From: Salvator merianae
Taxonomy: Eukaryota > Chordata > Lepidosauria > Squamata > Teiidae
Assembly: GCA_003586115.2 (NCBI GenBank)
Contig: QVOM02000042.1
Location: forward strand, 79,681,740-79,745,739
DNA: 64,000 nucleotides
Reading direction: 5' to 3'
The first letter of the stretch is position 1. Every line of letters begins with the position of its first letter. Position numbers and translations under genes: made by a program. Below the pieces are notes generated by a model. The model was not told the DNA's origin. It made no database searches and saw only the letters and a program-made list of their open reading frames with translations. Below are positions 10,665 through 22,170 of this stretch, one piece after another.

Positions 10665-12314
10665 CATAGAATCATAGAGTTGGAAGGGACCTCCAGGGTC
10701 ATCGAGTCCAACCCCCTGCTCAATTCAGGATTCAATAAACCATTCCAGACAGATATCCGTCCAGCCTCTCCTTGAAGACCTCCAGCGAAGGAGAGCTCAC
10801 TACCTCCTGCAGCAACCTATTCCATTGACTGATTGCCCTTACTGTCAGAAAGATTTTTCTAATATCTAGCCTGTATCTACTCCCTTGAAGTTTCATCCCA
10901 CTATTTCTAGTTCTTCCTTCCTGTGTAAGTGAGAATAGGGCCAATCCCTCTGCTCTGTGACAGCCCTTCAGATACTTGAAAACAGCTATCATGTTTCCTC
11001 TCAGTCTTCTCTTCTGCAGGCTAAACATTCTAGATCCTTTAACTGTTCCTCGTAGGGCATGTTTTGCAGTCTGCTCACCATTTTGGTAGCCCTTCTCTGA
11101 ACTTGCTCCAGCTTGTCAATGTCTTTTTAAAACTGGGGTGCCCAGAACTGGACACAATACTACAGATGAAGTCTGACCAAGGTAGAGTAAAGAGGGATAA
11201 TTACTTCTCATTATCTAGACTCTATGCTCTTCTTGATACATCCCAGAATGGTGTTTGCCTTTTGTGCAGCTGCATCACACTGTTGATTCATGTTTAATCT
11301 GTACACTCAGATACTTTTCACATGTGCTGCTGCTCAGAGAGATTCCTCCCATTCTGTATTGGAGTTTGTCATTTTTCTTACCCAGATGTAAAACCTTGCA
11401 TTTCTCCCTGTTAAATGTCATTCTGTTAATTTCAGCCCACAGTTCAAGCTTTTCCAGATTGTTTTGAATCCTTTCCTTCTCCTCCCTAGTGTTAGCAATC
11501 CCTCCTAACTTTGTGTCATCAGCAAATTGGATCAGCATCCCCTGATGAATCCACCTAACAGTTGTCCTGTCAATCCCATATTTGATCATTTTTTCAATAA
11601 GTATCGTATGAGACACCTTGTCAAATGCTTTGCTAAAGTCAAGATATACTATGTCCACAGCCTTTCCTTGATCGATCCATCCAGTAATTTTGTCATTAAA
11701 GGAAATAAGATTAGTTTGGCATGACTTGTTTGTTACAAATCCATATTGGCTCTGGTTAATTACTGTATTCCCATCCAAGTACTCACATATATGATGTTTA
11801 ATAATTTGTTCATGGATCTTGCCTAGAATTGACGCCAGACTCTTAGGCCTGTAGTTTTCTGGGTGAACCTCCTTATCCTCCTGCTTCTTTTGGTCACATG
11901 CTTCCATTCCTCAGCTTCCACAGGTTCTCTGAGGTTGTCTTCTCTATGATCATTTTGAAGTTTTTCTTCCGTTCTATCCAGGAAGTTCTCCTTTTCCCTA
12001 ATGAGCTTCAAAGTAGCCACTCTCTCCTCAAGTTCTCACACTTTCTCTTCCAGTAGAGACACAAGCTTGCATTTGTGGCAGGTGTAATTTGGGTTCTCTT
12101 TTGGTAGAAGTATCTTCATACTACATTCATTGCAACTGACTCCAAAAAATCTCTCTTTCTCTATGTTGTTTAGACTTGGTTGGCATCCTCTTGTGAGATA
12201 TTAAAAAGTACAGAGTACTTCTGATGTTCTTTAACTATACATTTAATTTAGAAATTCTAAAAAAAATTAAAAAATCAAAAATCAATTTTTTAAAAAAAAT
12301 CATTTTTTTTTAAA
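10665..12314 (-). mobile_element. CR1 LINE (CR1-A), internally deleted but with both ends
   Basis: Minus-strand CR1 whose 3' end at 10,665 has the CR1 octamer tail (GATTCTATGATT type) and whose 5' end lies in an AT-rich leader near 12,314. It is flanked by an 8 bp duplication AAATGAAT (10,657-10,664 and 12,315-12,322) that splits the L1-A sequence cleanly. Compared with CR1-B at 34.85-39 kb it lacks most of ORF1, all of the endonuclease and part of the RT, while both termini align with CR1-B. Most LINE copies are simply 5'-truncated, so this is unusual. Confidence 0.82.
10732..12020 (-). pseudogene. CR1-A fused remnant: ORF1 N-terminus + RT + C-terminal domain
   Basis: In minus-strand order: LKLIREKENFLDRTEE... 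EEWKHVTKRSRR (ORF1 coiled region, 12,020-11,830), then a jump straight to ENYRPKSLASILGKIHEQII (RT, 11,860), VDIVYLDFSKAFDKVSHTI (block A), a second jump from RWIH to FADDTKL (catalytic block C intact), and after frameshift the tail MFSLQKRRLRGNMIAVFKYL... PSLEVFKERLDGYL (11,028-10,732). The block B region (SGVPQGSVLGP in CR1-B) is missing. The protein could not work. Confidence 0.85.
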
Positions 12315-12321
12315 AAATGAA

Positions 12322-13905
12322 TTGATAGAAACAGTAAAACTTCTGATAGAGACATATGGGAAGGTGGTGGGCTTGAAAATCAATGAGAAAAAGACTAAAA
12401 TACCAGTAAATAATATGAGACTGAAGGAGCAAGAAGAACTTAGAAAATCTGGATTTGATATAGTAAAGAAGGTGAAATACTTAGGTGTTTTTTTGACTAA
12501 ACAAAACTTGGCATTGTATCAGAATAACTATGTGAAACTCTGATCAGAGATCAAGGAAGACTTGGAAAGGTGGTCTAAACTGAGTTTATCATTATTGGGT
12601 AGAATTTCAGTTATAAAAATAAATGTTTTGCCAAGAATGAAGTTTTTGTTTTAATCCATACCGGTAATAATCAATGAAGTGGTATTCAAGCAGTGGCAAA
12701 AGGATTTGACAAGATTTATATGGCAAAGTAGAAAGCCAAGAATACAATTTAAATTGATGTAAGATTCAAAAGAAAGAGTAGGGTTGGGTCTTCCGAATTT
12801 AAAATTGTATCATGCTGCTTGTTTAAAATGGATTGCTGAATGGTTTTGGTTACGAGATAAAAGATTCTTGGCATGGTTACTTATGGTATGACAAGATAAA
12901 AGTGAATGCTGCCTTCAAAAATCATTATGTAAGACTTGCTTTGTGAAAAGTCTGGAATAAATATAAAAGTAGATTATACACCAAAATAACAATGCGGGTT
13001 TCACCACATGAGGATTTATTTAAAGAATCTGGGAGAAGAGATAAATGGATTAAATATGAAGAAATATTGTGTAAAAACAATGTAACAAATGATTTTTTAA
13101 AAAAACAACGGAATCAGTTAAATCAGGAGGGTCTGGAGGCACAGTGGTTTGTATATGCTCAGCGTGTGGATGTGTTTAAAGAAGATAAAAGAAGGATGAA
13201 TTTTGAATTAGAAAGACACAAATGGGAAGAAGATCTTGACAAAGAAGAGAGGAGTAATATAGGTATGTTTTATAAACTACTTTTGAAGATAGAACTAGAA
13301 CAAGAACAAGTTAAGGAGTATATGATAACATGGGCTAAATTTACTGATGAAACAATGGGAAAAATTGGATTAAAGATTTGAAACTTACTGTATGAAATGC
13401 TTTAATTGAGGATATATATAAAATGATGTATAGATGGTATCTAACACCTTATAAAATTTCAAAACTGTATCAAGTCATGTCAAGTAAGTGTTGTAAATGT
13501 AAAAAGCAAGAAGGGATCTTTTATCATATGTGGTGGACTTGTACAAAAGCAAAAAAAAAAGGGTTCAAATATATGGTTATGCAGAAGATCTTAAAGATTA
13601 ACTTTCCTTTTAAGCAAGAATTTTGCCTATTAGGGATAATAGAAAATAAGTTTGATGATGTTAATATTTTAATGCAAAATATGATATCTGGAGCTAGGAT
13701 TGTAAATGCACAGAAATGGAAAGGGGACAAAATACTCACAGTGGATGATTGGTTGGTTAAAATGATGGACCTTGATGAGATGGATAAATTGACTAGCTTA
13801 CTGACAAATAAGACAGTTAATAAGTTTTATAAAAACTGGAAACCCTCTAATGACTTTCTGAAGGAATCAGAAAGTGGACATGTGATTGCCGGATTTGAAG
13901 AATGA
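12322..13905 (+). pseudogene. L1-A ORF2, RT thumb and Cys-rich C-terminus
   Basis: Resumes immediately after the CR1 with LIETVKLLIETYGKVVGLKINEKK (the stretch that follows YADD in L1), then VKYLGVFLTK. The frame 12,992-13,381 is the helical connection, and 13,423-13,905 is the L1 C-terminal region with MYRWYLTPYKISKLY and the Cys/His cluster CCKCKKQEGIFYHMWWTC (C..C...H....C). Several stops separate the frames. The A-rich 3' end lies at 14,060-14,075. Confidence 0.85.
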
Positions 13906-14079
13906 AGAGGAAAGAAGACAATCGGTAGAAGAAAAGAAGTGACCAGGAGGGGCAGGAAACATGGAACACAGAAAAAACTTTTGAAAAAGGAGAAAGTCAA
14001 CCTCAAAAAATGTCAGCTTATGTACTTTTGAACTAAATGTAAATTTTAGGTATTCTAAATAAATAAGAAAGAAAGAAAA

Positions 14080-14558
14080 ACACTCATGATGGCACCAAAA
14101 CTTGTGTCAGTTTTGGAGCTGGTACAGGAGGTCTCTGGAGCTCCCTGGGAAACCATTTCAGTGGCATGTCTTGTAGTGCTACCAAAATGGATTCCCTGTG
14201 GTATACCAGACCACAGAGGCACACAGTCCACACACCTCAATCGTCCAATATACCACCTTCTAGTATGCTGGTAGACCTGGAAAAAGTCATCTACAGGTAG
14301 AACAGAACAGAACACCATTTTGAATGCCCTAGCCTGGTCTACACTCCATCCTGTACAGATGGAGCATACTAAGAGGGGAAGGGGCTGCTCTTAAATCACA
14401 TCAGAACATGGAAGAAATGGCCATAGTCCACTTCTTATGCATTAGTGGCATGTGTGGAAATCAGGATTCAACTTCAATTTATTGGCCCTCACCCAGTCCT
14501 TACTGCATCTAAACACCAGTTCAAGACATTCACAGGATCTCCTGTTGCAGATGTCAAG
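14080..14558 (-). mobile_element. L2-type LINE remnant, part downstream of the MITE
   Basis: On the minus strand near 14,558-14,460, degraded frames read GDPVNVLNWCLDAVRTG and GPIN, matching the L2 block after the catalytic YADD (ETLNRCLEAVRDWM-type). Further left (14,080-14,400) no L2 motif can be read; the frame 14,318-14,055 has no recognised domain. The MITE at 14,559-15,233 splits it from the upstream RT at 15,234-15,610. Confidence 0.5.
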
Positions 14559-15233
14559 GGGCCTGTTTGCACTGAGGCAAGCAGAACGTTCTAATTAGCA
14601 TGCTTCAGGCCGGTGCAGATGAGGAGAGGCTCTGCACATTCACACTCGTTGGCAGTAGAACGTACCCGAAGCTAGCCAGCTGCCGCGTCAGTGAGAATGC
14701 TTCGGCACCAGGTCCGTACCTGCTCCTTCACTGGCGCCCGGACATCCCTCCCTCCGATGCTCGCCATTGGCGGAGCGCTCTCTCCTAGCGGCGTCATTTC
14801 CGTGGCCACGCTCTGAAGCTGCGGAGCTGACTTCGCATCTAGCAATAGGAGGAAGGGGCCAGATTACGAAGCCATTGCGAATACGGCAAAAACTGGACGC
14901 AGCTTCGTCCTCGCTTATGAAGTACGCTCCGGAGCAGGTGGGCGTCTTCGTAGCGAGGAATGGCGCATGTGGAAACCAACTACATCCACCGACGTCAGAG
15001 CAACGGACAGGAAATGACAGACGAGGGGAGTGCGAAAGCACCGTCCCCGATCTTCGCTCCATCGTGCAAGTCGGAATGAAGACAAGTAATTACTTGTCTT
15101 GCCTTACCCAACATCAGGTACGAATCGGGTGCGGTTGGGTTCAGACTGGGTGAGGCGTGCGTCCGCGGCAGCGCAAAGGCTCCGTTCCAGCGAACGGACA
15201 AGAATGGACTACCGCTGTAGTGCGAACAGGCCC
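14559..15233 (-). mobile_element. Harbinger MITE, deletion derivative of the element at 24,978-30,790
   Basis: 675 bp with inverted ends GGGCCTGTTTGCACT and GGGCCTGTTCGCACT. Read on the minus strand, it matches the left end of the large Harbinger (24,978-25,297) and then the right end (30,438-30,790). The join is at a CTTCATAAG (14,914-14,922), corresponding to CTTCGTAAG present in the parent-type element on both sides of the missing interval. Predicted length from these arms is 664 bp, close to the observed 675. It keeps CpG-rich, non-coding ends. No clear 3 bp duplication is visible. Frames inside are not genes. Confidence 0.9.
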
Positions 15234-15610
15234 AGTGAGAAACAGAGCATCAGCATACTGATGACATATCACCTCTAAACCTTGATGACTGAACCAAGAG
15301 ACTTCAAATAGATGTTGAGCAGCAGTGGTGTCAAAAGAGAACCCTAACTGTCAGGGCACAGAGGTGCAGCCACCCAACACTACTTTCTAGTTCATCCCAC
15401 TTCCAACGAGTGGAAATAATCTATGAGGACACCACAGTCAACAGTATCACAAGGCAATGAAAATTCAAACAGGATCAACAGGGTTGCACTTCCACTGTCT
15501 CTCTTCCCCACAGGAGGTCATCCATGAGGTCAACCAAGGCTGATTCTTTCCCCAAACTAGAGCTAAACCCATACTGAAATGGGTCAAGATACTGCCTATT
15601 AATAACAGAA
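15234..15610 (-). pseudogene. L2-type reverse transcriptase fragment (palm)
   Basis: On the minus strand, broken frames give QCGFSSSLGKESALVDLMDDLL then, in shifted frames, a block A-like FxxAFDTVD region and LLLNIYLKSLGSVI, in the order found in L2 ORF2 (SGFRPGxGTESALVxLxDDL..., AFDTVDHxxLL, LFNIYLKPLG). Stops are frequent. The fragment continues on the far side of the MITE at 14,460-14,558, showing that the MITE jumped into an existing L2. Confidence 0.7.
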
Positions 15611-17430
15611 GAAATTAAAGAAAAATCTTTTTAAAAAAGCTGACATGTACCTCCTGTGCTGTCTTTAAAACTGCAGGCAATGCTCTCATTCTCCTACGAC
15701 GTTAACCTAGAATGATGGCATTCCGAGAAGCTGGCATTCCCTTTGTTCATGGGGTAGGGCTGCTACATAAGTGGTATTCACTGTGGTGTGTGCACCATGA
15801 AGTTTATGAAACATATGTCAGTATTTCTCAGTGGTGAGTGTTTGTCAGTTTGATGGACAGAGCTGAGCTTTAGTCTGTCAGTGTCTATTCATGTGCCACT
15901 TTGCATCTGAATGTCAAGTGATTGATTTTCTCCCAGGCCTCTATTCTCCTCTGGGCCTTCTTTGCCCATAAAAAATGAAAGGTTACCATCTGACCAAGAT
16001 GTTGACTTGGCATCTGTCTGAAGCAGTTTGTCCAGAACCACTCCTGAAAAATGTCACTCTGTCATTTTGAACATTTGGGTTGATTCTTCAGGGTACTAAC
16101 TTATTGAGCATACACTCCTCACTCAATGCAGTTTATTACTGAATGCCATTTTTTTCATTGTCAGATACTTTGTTCGGCAGATTCAGCTATCAAAGGCTGC
16201 ATTAGATGTATAAACCCTCTTGACAACAAGCCCACAAAGATGGAATTTAGCAAGGGTGAATGATATCCATTGACATGAGCAGAAATATTTTGAAAGGTCA
16301 AAATCTCTGCTTGGTTTGCCTGCTAGTTTTTGTTTTCAGTGTTAGCAGTTGCACACTATAGAGTTTGAATTCTTTGACTTTGTGATACTCCAGGTATCTT
16401 AAGAAGCCTTCATAAACTGGTACTTGCCCCTGGGACTTTGTTTTTCTGACGCCATCCAGCATATATAATTTATATATATATTTGTATTTCACAAGATCTG
16501 TGACACACTTGGTTCTCTGCCTTAACCTGTTTTTTATTCACAGTTTTCCCTCCTGTGCTTATAAACACTTTATAATGACTTAATACAGTATCATGAGACC
16601 ACAGTCACAGGTCTACAAAAAAAAAAAAAAAAATCAGATGCCAAGGTTTTTTGAATGGATTTAGGGTATTTTGAGGGTGCTGAATTCAAAAATCCCATTA
16701 CTTTTGCTGAATTGGTTCTAGTTTGGAGATAATGGACATTCCCCCAATGTGACTTCCCCCAATGCATTCCCCCAATGTGACTTGTGTGTGATAACAAATG
16801 CAATAGCTTTTGGTCTGTCTTTTGACAGTGTCTTTAACAGTGTCTTAGGTAATGAAATATCCCATATAATTATTTTGCATTGCAATTTGTAGGCCTGCAA
16901 TACTATAAAAGTGACTTTTTGAAGCACTGACATTAATAACAATTAATAACTAATTAATTACTTAACTATTAAATATATTAGAAACTAGAGCCAATCTGGC
17001 AAAGCTGAAGTCATATTCTGAATCAGCGCCATGAACTTAATATAAAACCATTCGGACACCATTGGCACCAAAATCACTGTATACCAGTGATATGACAATG
17101 GTTTGCTTAGTTTTCATATTCCTGAATGGCTCTATTGGGTTTTTTTTTTTAAATGGGGGAAGGGGGATGAATCTAGTTGCTCCTGCTGGAAATCTCCCAC
17201 AGGTGAACCATGACTTTCTAAGTTGGCTTCCTCCAGAAAGGGTGAAAGTGTGGTACTAGAATTTGAGGTAAAGTTTTGGCCTTTATTCTGATTCCATTCC
17301 TATGTTTTCCTTTCCATATATAAATGTAAAAGAAAACTACCATAACAAATTTGGGGACTGAAACAAGTCCACCTGTCTTATTTTCATGAGTGGTTTGGGG
17401 AAATTATAAAATAGCTCCATAACTCCATAG
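15611..17430. other. Unassigned AT-rich sequence
   Basis: No gene recognised. Contains a TA-rich run (about 16,457-16,484), an A17 tract (16,617-16,633) and a short imperfect tandem repeat at 16,738-16,783 built on CCCCCAATG and GTGACTT. The frames here (62-74 codons) have no domain. Confidence 0.5.
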
Positions 17431-17620
17431 TTTATTATTATTTACTATGTATTTATGTTTTATATCCTACTGTTTTTTCAAAGTGATCAACGAGGTGCAT
17501 TTGCTTCTTCACCACTCCATTTTATCTTTACAATAACCCTAGGAGATAGGATAGCCAGAGCCCCAGTGACTGGCATGAACTCATCCAGTGAGCTTTCACG
17601 GTTGAGTGGGAATTCAAGCC
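17430..17620. repeat. Ancient interspersed repeat (L3/MIR-like tail)
   Basis: The order TTTTATCTTTACAATAACCC, GGAGATAGGATAG, CAGTGAC, CCAGTGAGCTTTCACGG, GAATTCAAGCCC resembles a common vertebrate repeat ending (ACAACAACCCTGTGAGGTAGGTTAGG... CCCAGTGAGCTTCATGGC). Family assignment is by eye only; it could be CR1-L3 or a related SINE. Confidence 0.5.
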
Positions 17621-17625
17621 CAGGG

Positions 17626-18333
17626 GCTCCTAGGAAGTGTCCTCATGATCCATGGGAATGCAGTATCTGCTTGATAGAGTGGTTCCTGACAAGCTGTACC
17701 TCCTGGGGAACACTCTGGAAGTATGGGCCTTTAGTTTGGAGCATTCCCCAGCACATAAATTGCACCAGGAAGCATTGTAATGAGAGACCACTTTGGGCTG
17801 CTCCAGCTGTCCACAATGCAGATGTGTGAAGCAGTCCAAACAGTGTGCAGAGCCCAATACCATTTTGTCAGGCTCCAGAAATGGCCTTGAAAATGAGCTG
17901 TTTGTGCTGCTTTACCACATTCACCCCTGCCTGCAACTTTGGAAGCTGGTGAACTTTTGTTCCTTAGCGTTCAAAAAAGGCCACAATGGGGCTTCATCAG
18001 ATGGATGGTCCCTGGTATGTGCAATCTGAGTTGAGACTTGCCCTTGCATCACATGTCAAGGAAGCTCCCCAAGATTCTAGCTTGACACTATACTATACTC
18101 TCTACTCCCAATATGCCTCTTTCAATCCCTACCATGGCATCAAACATCTGACATTGCATCTGTTTCCGCTGAGCTTTCTGTAGGCACACTAAGAACTCCT
18201 CTGAAGACATAATGGACACTATCTTCCACCATAATCCACCACAACTGCTGTACCTCATCCACATCCTGAGTTGAGCACCATCAACAGGCACCCCACAAAG
18301 AAATATGCAACAGCCAGGACCCAACCAATGTTT
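17626..18333. other. Unassigned sequence, continues past the L1-B insertion
   Basis: No domain recognised in either direction, although several frames of 65-124 codons overlap here. The end around 18,310-18,333 (CAACAGCCAGGACCCAACC) recurs at 22,890-22,910 (CAACAGCCAGGGCCCAAAT). Confidence 0.4.
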
Positions 18334-18565
18334 CTTTTTTATTTTCTTTTTCTTTTTATTATACAAAAAGAAGTAACAAATCATAACAAAAAGTAACAAA
18401 TCTCAACAAAAAATAGTGCTCCCCCCCCCAAAAAAAATACATTGAAAAAGAGAAAAAAAAATAACGAATAGACCACCACCACTCTACCCAACTACTGGTT
18501 GTGCACACCGGTTGACAACTTGTAGATTACTTCTTCAATCTTCTTTCTCTTTCATTTTAGCTGGA

Positions 18566-19339
18566 TCAAAGAGTTGTTATTTCTTCTCTCAATTCTTCCA
18601 ACGCTTGTGGTCTTGTTGAAAAATACAATAAATCTTTCCATTTTTCCTCTGTTTTAGAAAACAATTTCATACCTTGACTTTTAAATCTTATTTCCCACAT
18701 TATATCAAATCTATATTGTTCTATTAGATACCTATACCTTTCTAATGACCATGTATTACTTTCCTTCCATCCCAATACAATTGTTGATTGTGCTGCATAT
18801 ATGATTTGAGCAAACAAATATTGTTTTTCCTCCCTTATTCTCCCTGATGTCACTTCAAAAAAAACTAGTTCAGGTGTTAAACTCAAATTTATGTTTAAAA
18901 TATCATTAATTTTATTCTGAATATCTCTCCAAAACAGTTTTATAATATCACATTCCCACCAAAGGTGGAAATATGCACCTCTGTGTCCACACCCATGCCA
19001 GCATTGCAATGACATTGTAGGTATCACATGTGCTAATTGTGATGGTGTTCTATACCGTCTATAGAATATCTTAAGAACTATTTCCTGTACCCTATTATTC
19101 TTTAGTTCATTAATTTTCTTCATATTTTGCCCAACATTTTCCCTTGTAATATTAATATCTAACTGGTATATTTGAAACATGCTTTCCATTATTTCATTCT
19201 TTTGGTTTGTTAATAAACCATATATTTTACTTCCTATTCCTCTTGACCCTTTCAAACTTTCTTCCATTATTTCTTCTATCTCTGTCAATGGCCTATAGAT
19301 CAGTAACTGTATATTATTAGTTACATACCAATTTCTCAA
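18566..19339 (-). pseudogene. L1-B ORF2 C-terminal region
   Basis: A 257-codon frame, the longest LINE frame in the window. It reads VLKIFYRRYRTPSQLAHV then a Cys/His cluster CWHGCGHRGAYFHLWWEC, followed by FWRDIQNKINDIL and SLTPELVFF, the standard order at the end of L1 ORF2. The stop at 18,566 is probably close to the natural end. An L1-A counterpart lies at 13,423-13,905 and is only distantly similar, so the two L1s are different families. Confidence 0.88.
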
Positions 19340-19993
19340 AGAATTATAAACTAACCATCTTCTATTACCATTTCCCTAGGTGTCTGAGTAATTATTATTG
19401 CATCAACTGCAAATGTTCCCTCCATTCCCCTCTAATATTATATAGATCCTTTAAATATCTAAGCCCATTTTCCTTTAATTGGTGTAATAGTCTTTCTTCT
19501 AACACCTCTTGATCATTGTTTATGTATTTAATAATTTTATATTTTGATATTTGTGGTGCTAATTTCTGTTAATAGATTCTGATACTTGTTTCTTTGGTCC
19601 ATATAATTCTCTAAATTTTCTCACTGGCATCTTACCCCAAAGTAAACTACTATTTTCTAAATTGTTTATCTTTTTCTCTACTTTTATCCACTTTTCCTCT
19701 GTTTTAGCTTCTAACTCCATTACTTTTTTAATTTGAAAAGCCACATAATATTTCTCCAGAGTGAGAATGGACCATCCTCCCTCATGATTCCCATATTTAA
19801 TACCATTTTCCTTGAACTTGGTTATTTTGTATTAAATATCCAATTATGTCTTACTATCCCATTGTTCCAATACCCTAATACTTTTTCAGGTACTGTTTGC
19901 AATAAATACAAAATCCTTGGGATAATAAGCATTTCCACCACTCTTATTCTTAATAGTATGGACATTCCTTTAGGTTTTTTAAAAATTTATCAA

Positions 19994-20952
19994 CTATTCA
20001 TTAACTTTCTTCCATATCTGTCTATAATTTTCATACGATAATTTATTAATATTTGTGGTAAGAATTACTCCTAAATGCTTCATCTTTTTAACTCCTAATT
20101 CAGTTAATCTTCTTACTTCAATCTGCTCCTGAGGCAGAGTGTTAAGAAACATTATCTCTGATTTAGCTATATTTAATTTCAAACCCAACATTTGGGTAAA
20201 AGTTTTTAAAATGTTTCTAAGTGCTATTACCATTTCCCTAAGTGTCTGAGTAATTATTATTACATCAACTGCAAATAAATTTATTCTAATTTCTTCTTCT
20301 TTGACCTTATAATCCTGCCACCTATTATCCTGTCTAACCTCATTGGCCATGGTTCTATTTCCAAAGCAAATAGTAAGGGAGAAAGGGCACAACCCTGCTT
20401 TGTTCCATTTCATATTCTAATCTGCCTTGAACTGATTCCATTTATTTTAATATATGCTGTAGACCCCTCATATAAATCCTTAGTTTCTTCAAAAAATTCA
20501 AACTTTTGGCATATTTTATAGAAATATTGATGATTCACCAAATCAAATGCCTTCAACACATCTAATTTCAAAATTCCTACTTTTTTATTATTTTTTTTAG
20601 CATGATAAATAACATTAATAAGATTTCTTAAAGGGTCACCAATATATCTATTCTTAATAAACACATATTTATCCTCCTTTATTATTTTTGGTATAATTTC
20701 ATCTAACCTTTTTGTCAATACCTTAGTAAATATTTTATAATCCTGAATTGATAAACTAACTGGTCGATAAGAACCAGGATCTACTGGATCGTTTTGAGGT
20801 TTTAATATTGTAATTATTTCTATCTTATTCCAAGAATCTGTTTTTAATCTATTATTTAGTATATCATTAAAAAGAATTTGCATTTGAGGTACTAATAGCT
20901 CGTTAAAGGTTTTATTAAAAAGAACTGTAAATATATCAGGATCGGGAGACAT
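19994..20952 (-). pseudogene. L1-B ORF2 reverse transcriptase
   Basis: The frame 20,952-20,410 has MSPDPDIFTVLF, DPGSYRPVSLSIQDYKIFTK and KVGILKLDVLKAFDLVNH (block A). The frame 20,413-19,994 has a corrupted block B (GLCPFSLTICF in place of GCPLSPLLF) and INLFAVDVIIITQT at the YADD position, so the Asp pair is lost. It continues MLGLKLNIAKSEIMFL and KKMKHLGVILT. Non-functional. Confidence 0.86.
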
Positions 20953-21568
20953 AGCAGGTTTTAGACCCTAAATCACCTCTTCTGTTTCATGCTGAGTTAT
21001 ATCTGCATTTAATCTCTGCTTCTGCTCATCTGTTAACTTTCTATCAATATTCCACAGAAAGTCTTGAACTCTATCTCCCTTATATAATTTTTCATAGTAT
21101 TTAGCTATTACTTCTACTACTTACTATCCTTATGCTTAACCTTTATACCTCCACCTCCATCTATTAATTATATGTTTTACCTTTTGCCTCTTCAAAATTT
21201 TTGACATCCTTTTCATTACTTGTATATCCCAGCTCTTATCAGAGCCCATCTCTTGCTACATTTAACAATATCATAATTTTCTAACTCTTCTTTTTCTCCC
21301 TTCCTATTTGTATATATTTTAACTGTAACTCCTTAACCTTATTTAGCAACTCTTCCCCATTTCTTTTCCATATTCTTCTTTGTAAAATCTCCAGTGATAT
21401 GCACTGCCCCCTAACTATTGCTTTAAATGCGACCCATAAAACTTTTTTTTGACATTCCTGGAGTTCTATTTACTAAAAAAAAAAATCTATTTCCCTTTTC
21501 AATTTCTCCTTATACATCTCATTTTCTAAAATCAGTGGATCAAATCTCCAGTTTTTACATGGTTTCAT

Positions 21569-22170
21569 CTACATAATTATTGGGGCATGGTCAGACAACC
21601 AAATTTGTTCTGTGTTTATATTTTCAATTTGAAGGCTATTTGCTTGGTTCACCACGATAAAATCTATATTACTAATTTTTTTATGCCTCCCCAACCAAAA
21701 TGTTGGGGGAGGTATTCGTGCATTCATTTTTTCATAACATTCTATCAAATTCCATCTAGTAATATTCCATTTTCTTATATCAAAATTAAAGTCACCTGCT
21801 AAAATCAAGCTTTCTTCATAGAACTTTATTAATTTAAGGTTCCAACAATTTTTTAAAATTTCTATTAGGAGCATAAACTGTAGCAAGTGTTATTTTAGAA
21901 TGTTATTAACATAAATATCTTCCTTACTTTTTCTCAATTCCTGTAATTCAAAATTAACATTATCCTTGATCATTATTGCAACTCTTCTCAAACTACTAGT
22001 CCCTCTAGAATAGTATATTTGTGACCAACCAGAAAAATTCCATTCTTCCATCCCTTCTGCTCCCCCAATGAGTTTCCTGTAATAATAAAATACAAATATT
22101 CTGTTGTTTTAACAACTTATATGATCTGAAACGTTTCACATTTGATCCCAAGCCATTGACATTAATAGAC
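21569..22170 (-). pseudogene. L1-B ORF2 endonuclease
   Basis: The frame 21,886-21,569 carries LILAGDFNFDIRKWN (the GDFN metal/DNA-binding motif) and ends in IDFIVVNQANSL...IWLSDHAPIIM (SDH catalytic block). Upstream in other frames, NICILLLQETHW and the ORF2 start can be read, so the whole apurinic-type endonuclease is represented but frame-shifted. Confidence 0.8.

Larger units (their letters stand above)
6750..14075 (+). mobile_element. L1-type LINE (L1-A), near full length, heavily interrupted
   Basis: ORF1 and ORF2 of one L1 run in order on the plus strand: ORF1 coiled coil (7,090-7,310), ORF1 C-terminus (7,790-8,260), endonuclease (about 8,530-9,365), RT (9,798-10,660), then after an insertion the RT thumb and Cys-rich C-terminus (12,322-13,905). 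The A-rich 3' end is near 14,060-14,075. Inserted in it are a SINE (7,327-7,762) with a U6 retrocopy, a LINE tail (8,755-8,868) and a CR1 (10,665-12,314). Frames are broken many times, so it is dead. The 5' boundary is approximate. Confidence 0.85.

Noticed and set aside
14559..14561. 3 bp target duplication of the 14.6 kb MITE
   Set aside because: Flanks AAG and AGT do not match under any end placement I tried; not claimed.
16738..16783. CRISPR-like or satellite array in the CCCCCAATG repeats
   Set aside because: Only two to three short imperfect units; a local tandem duplication in a vertebrate genome.
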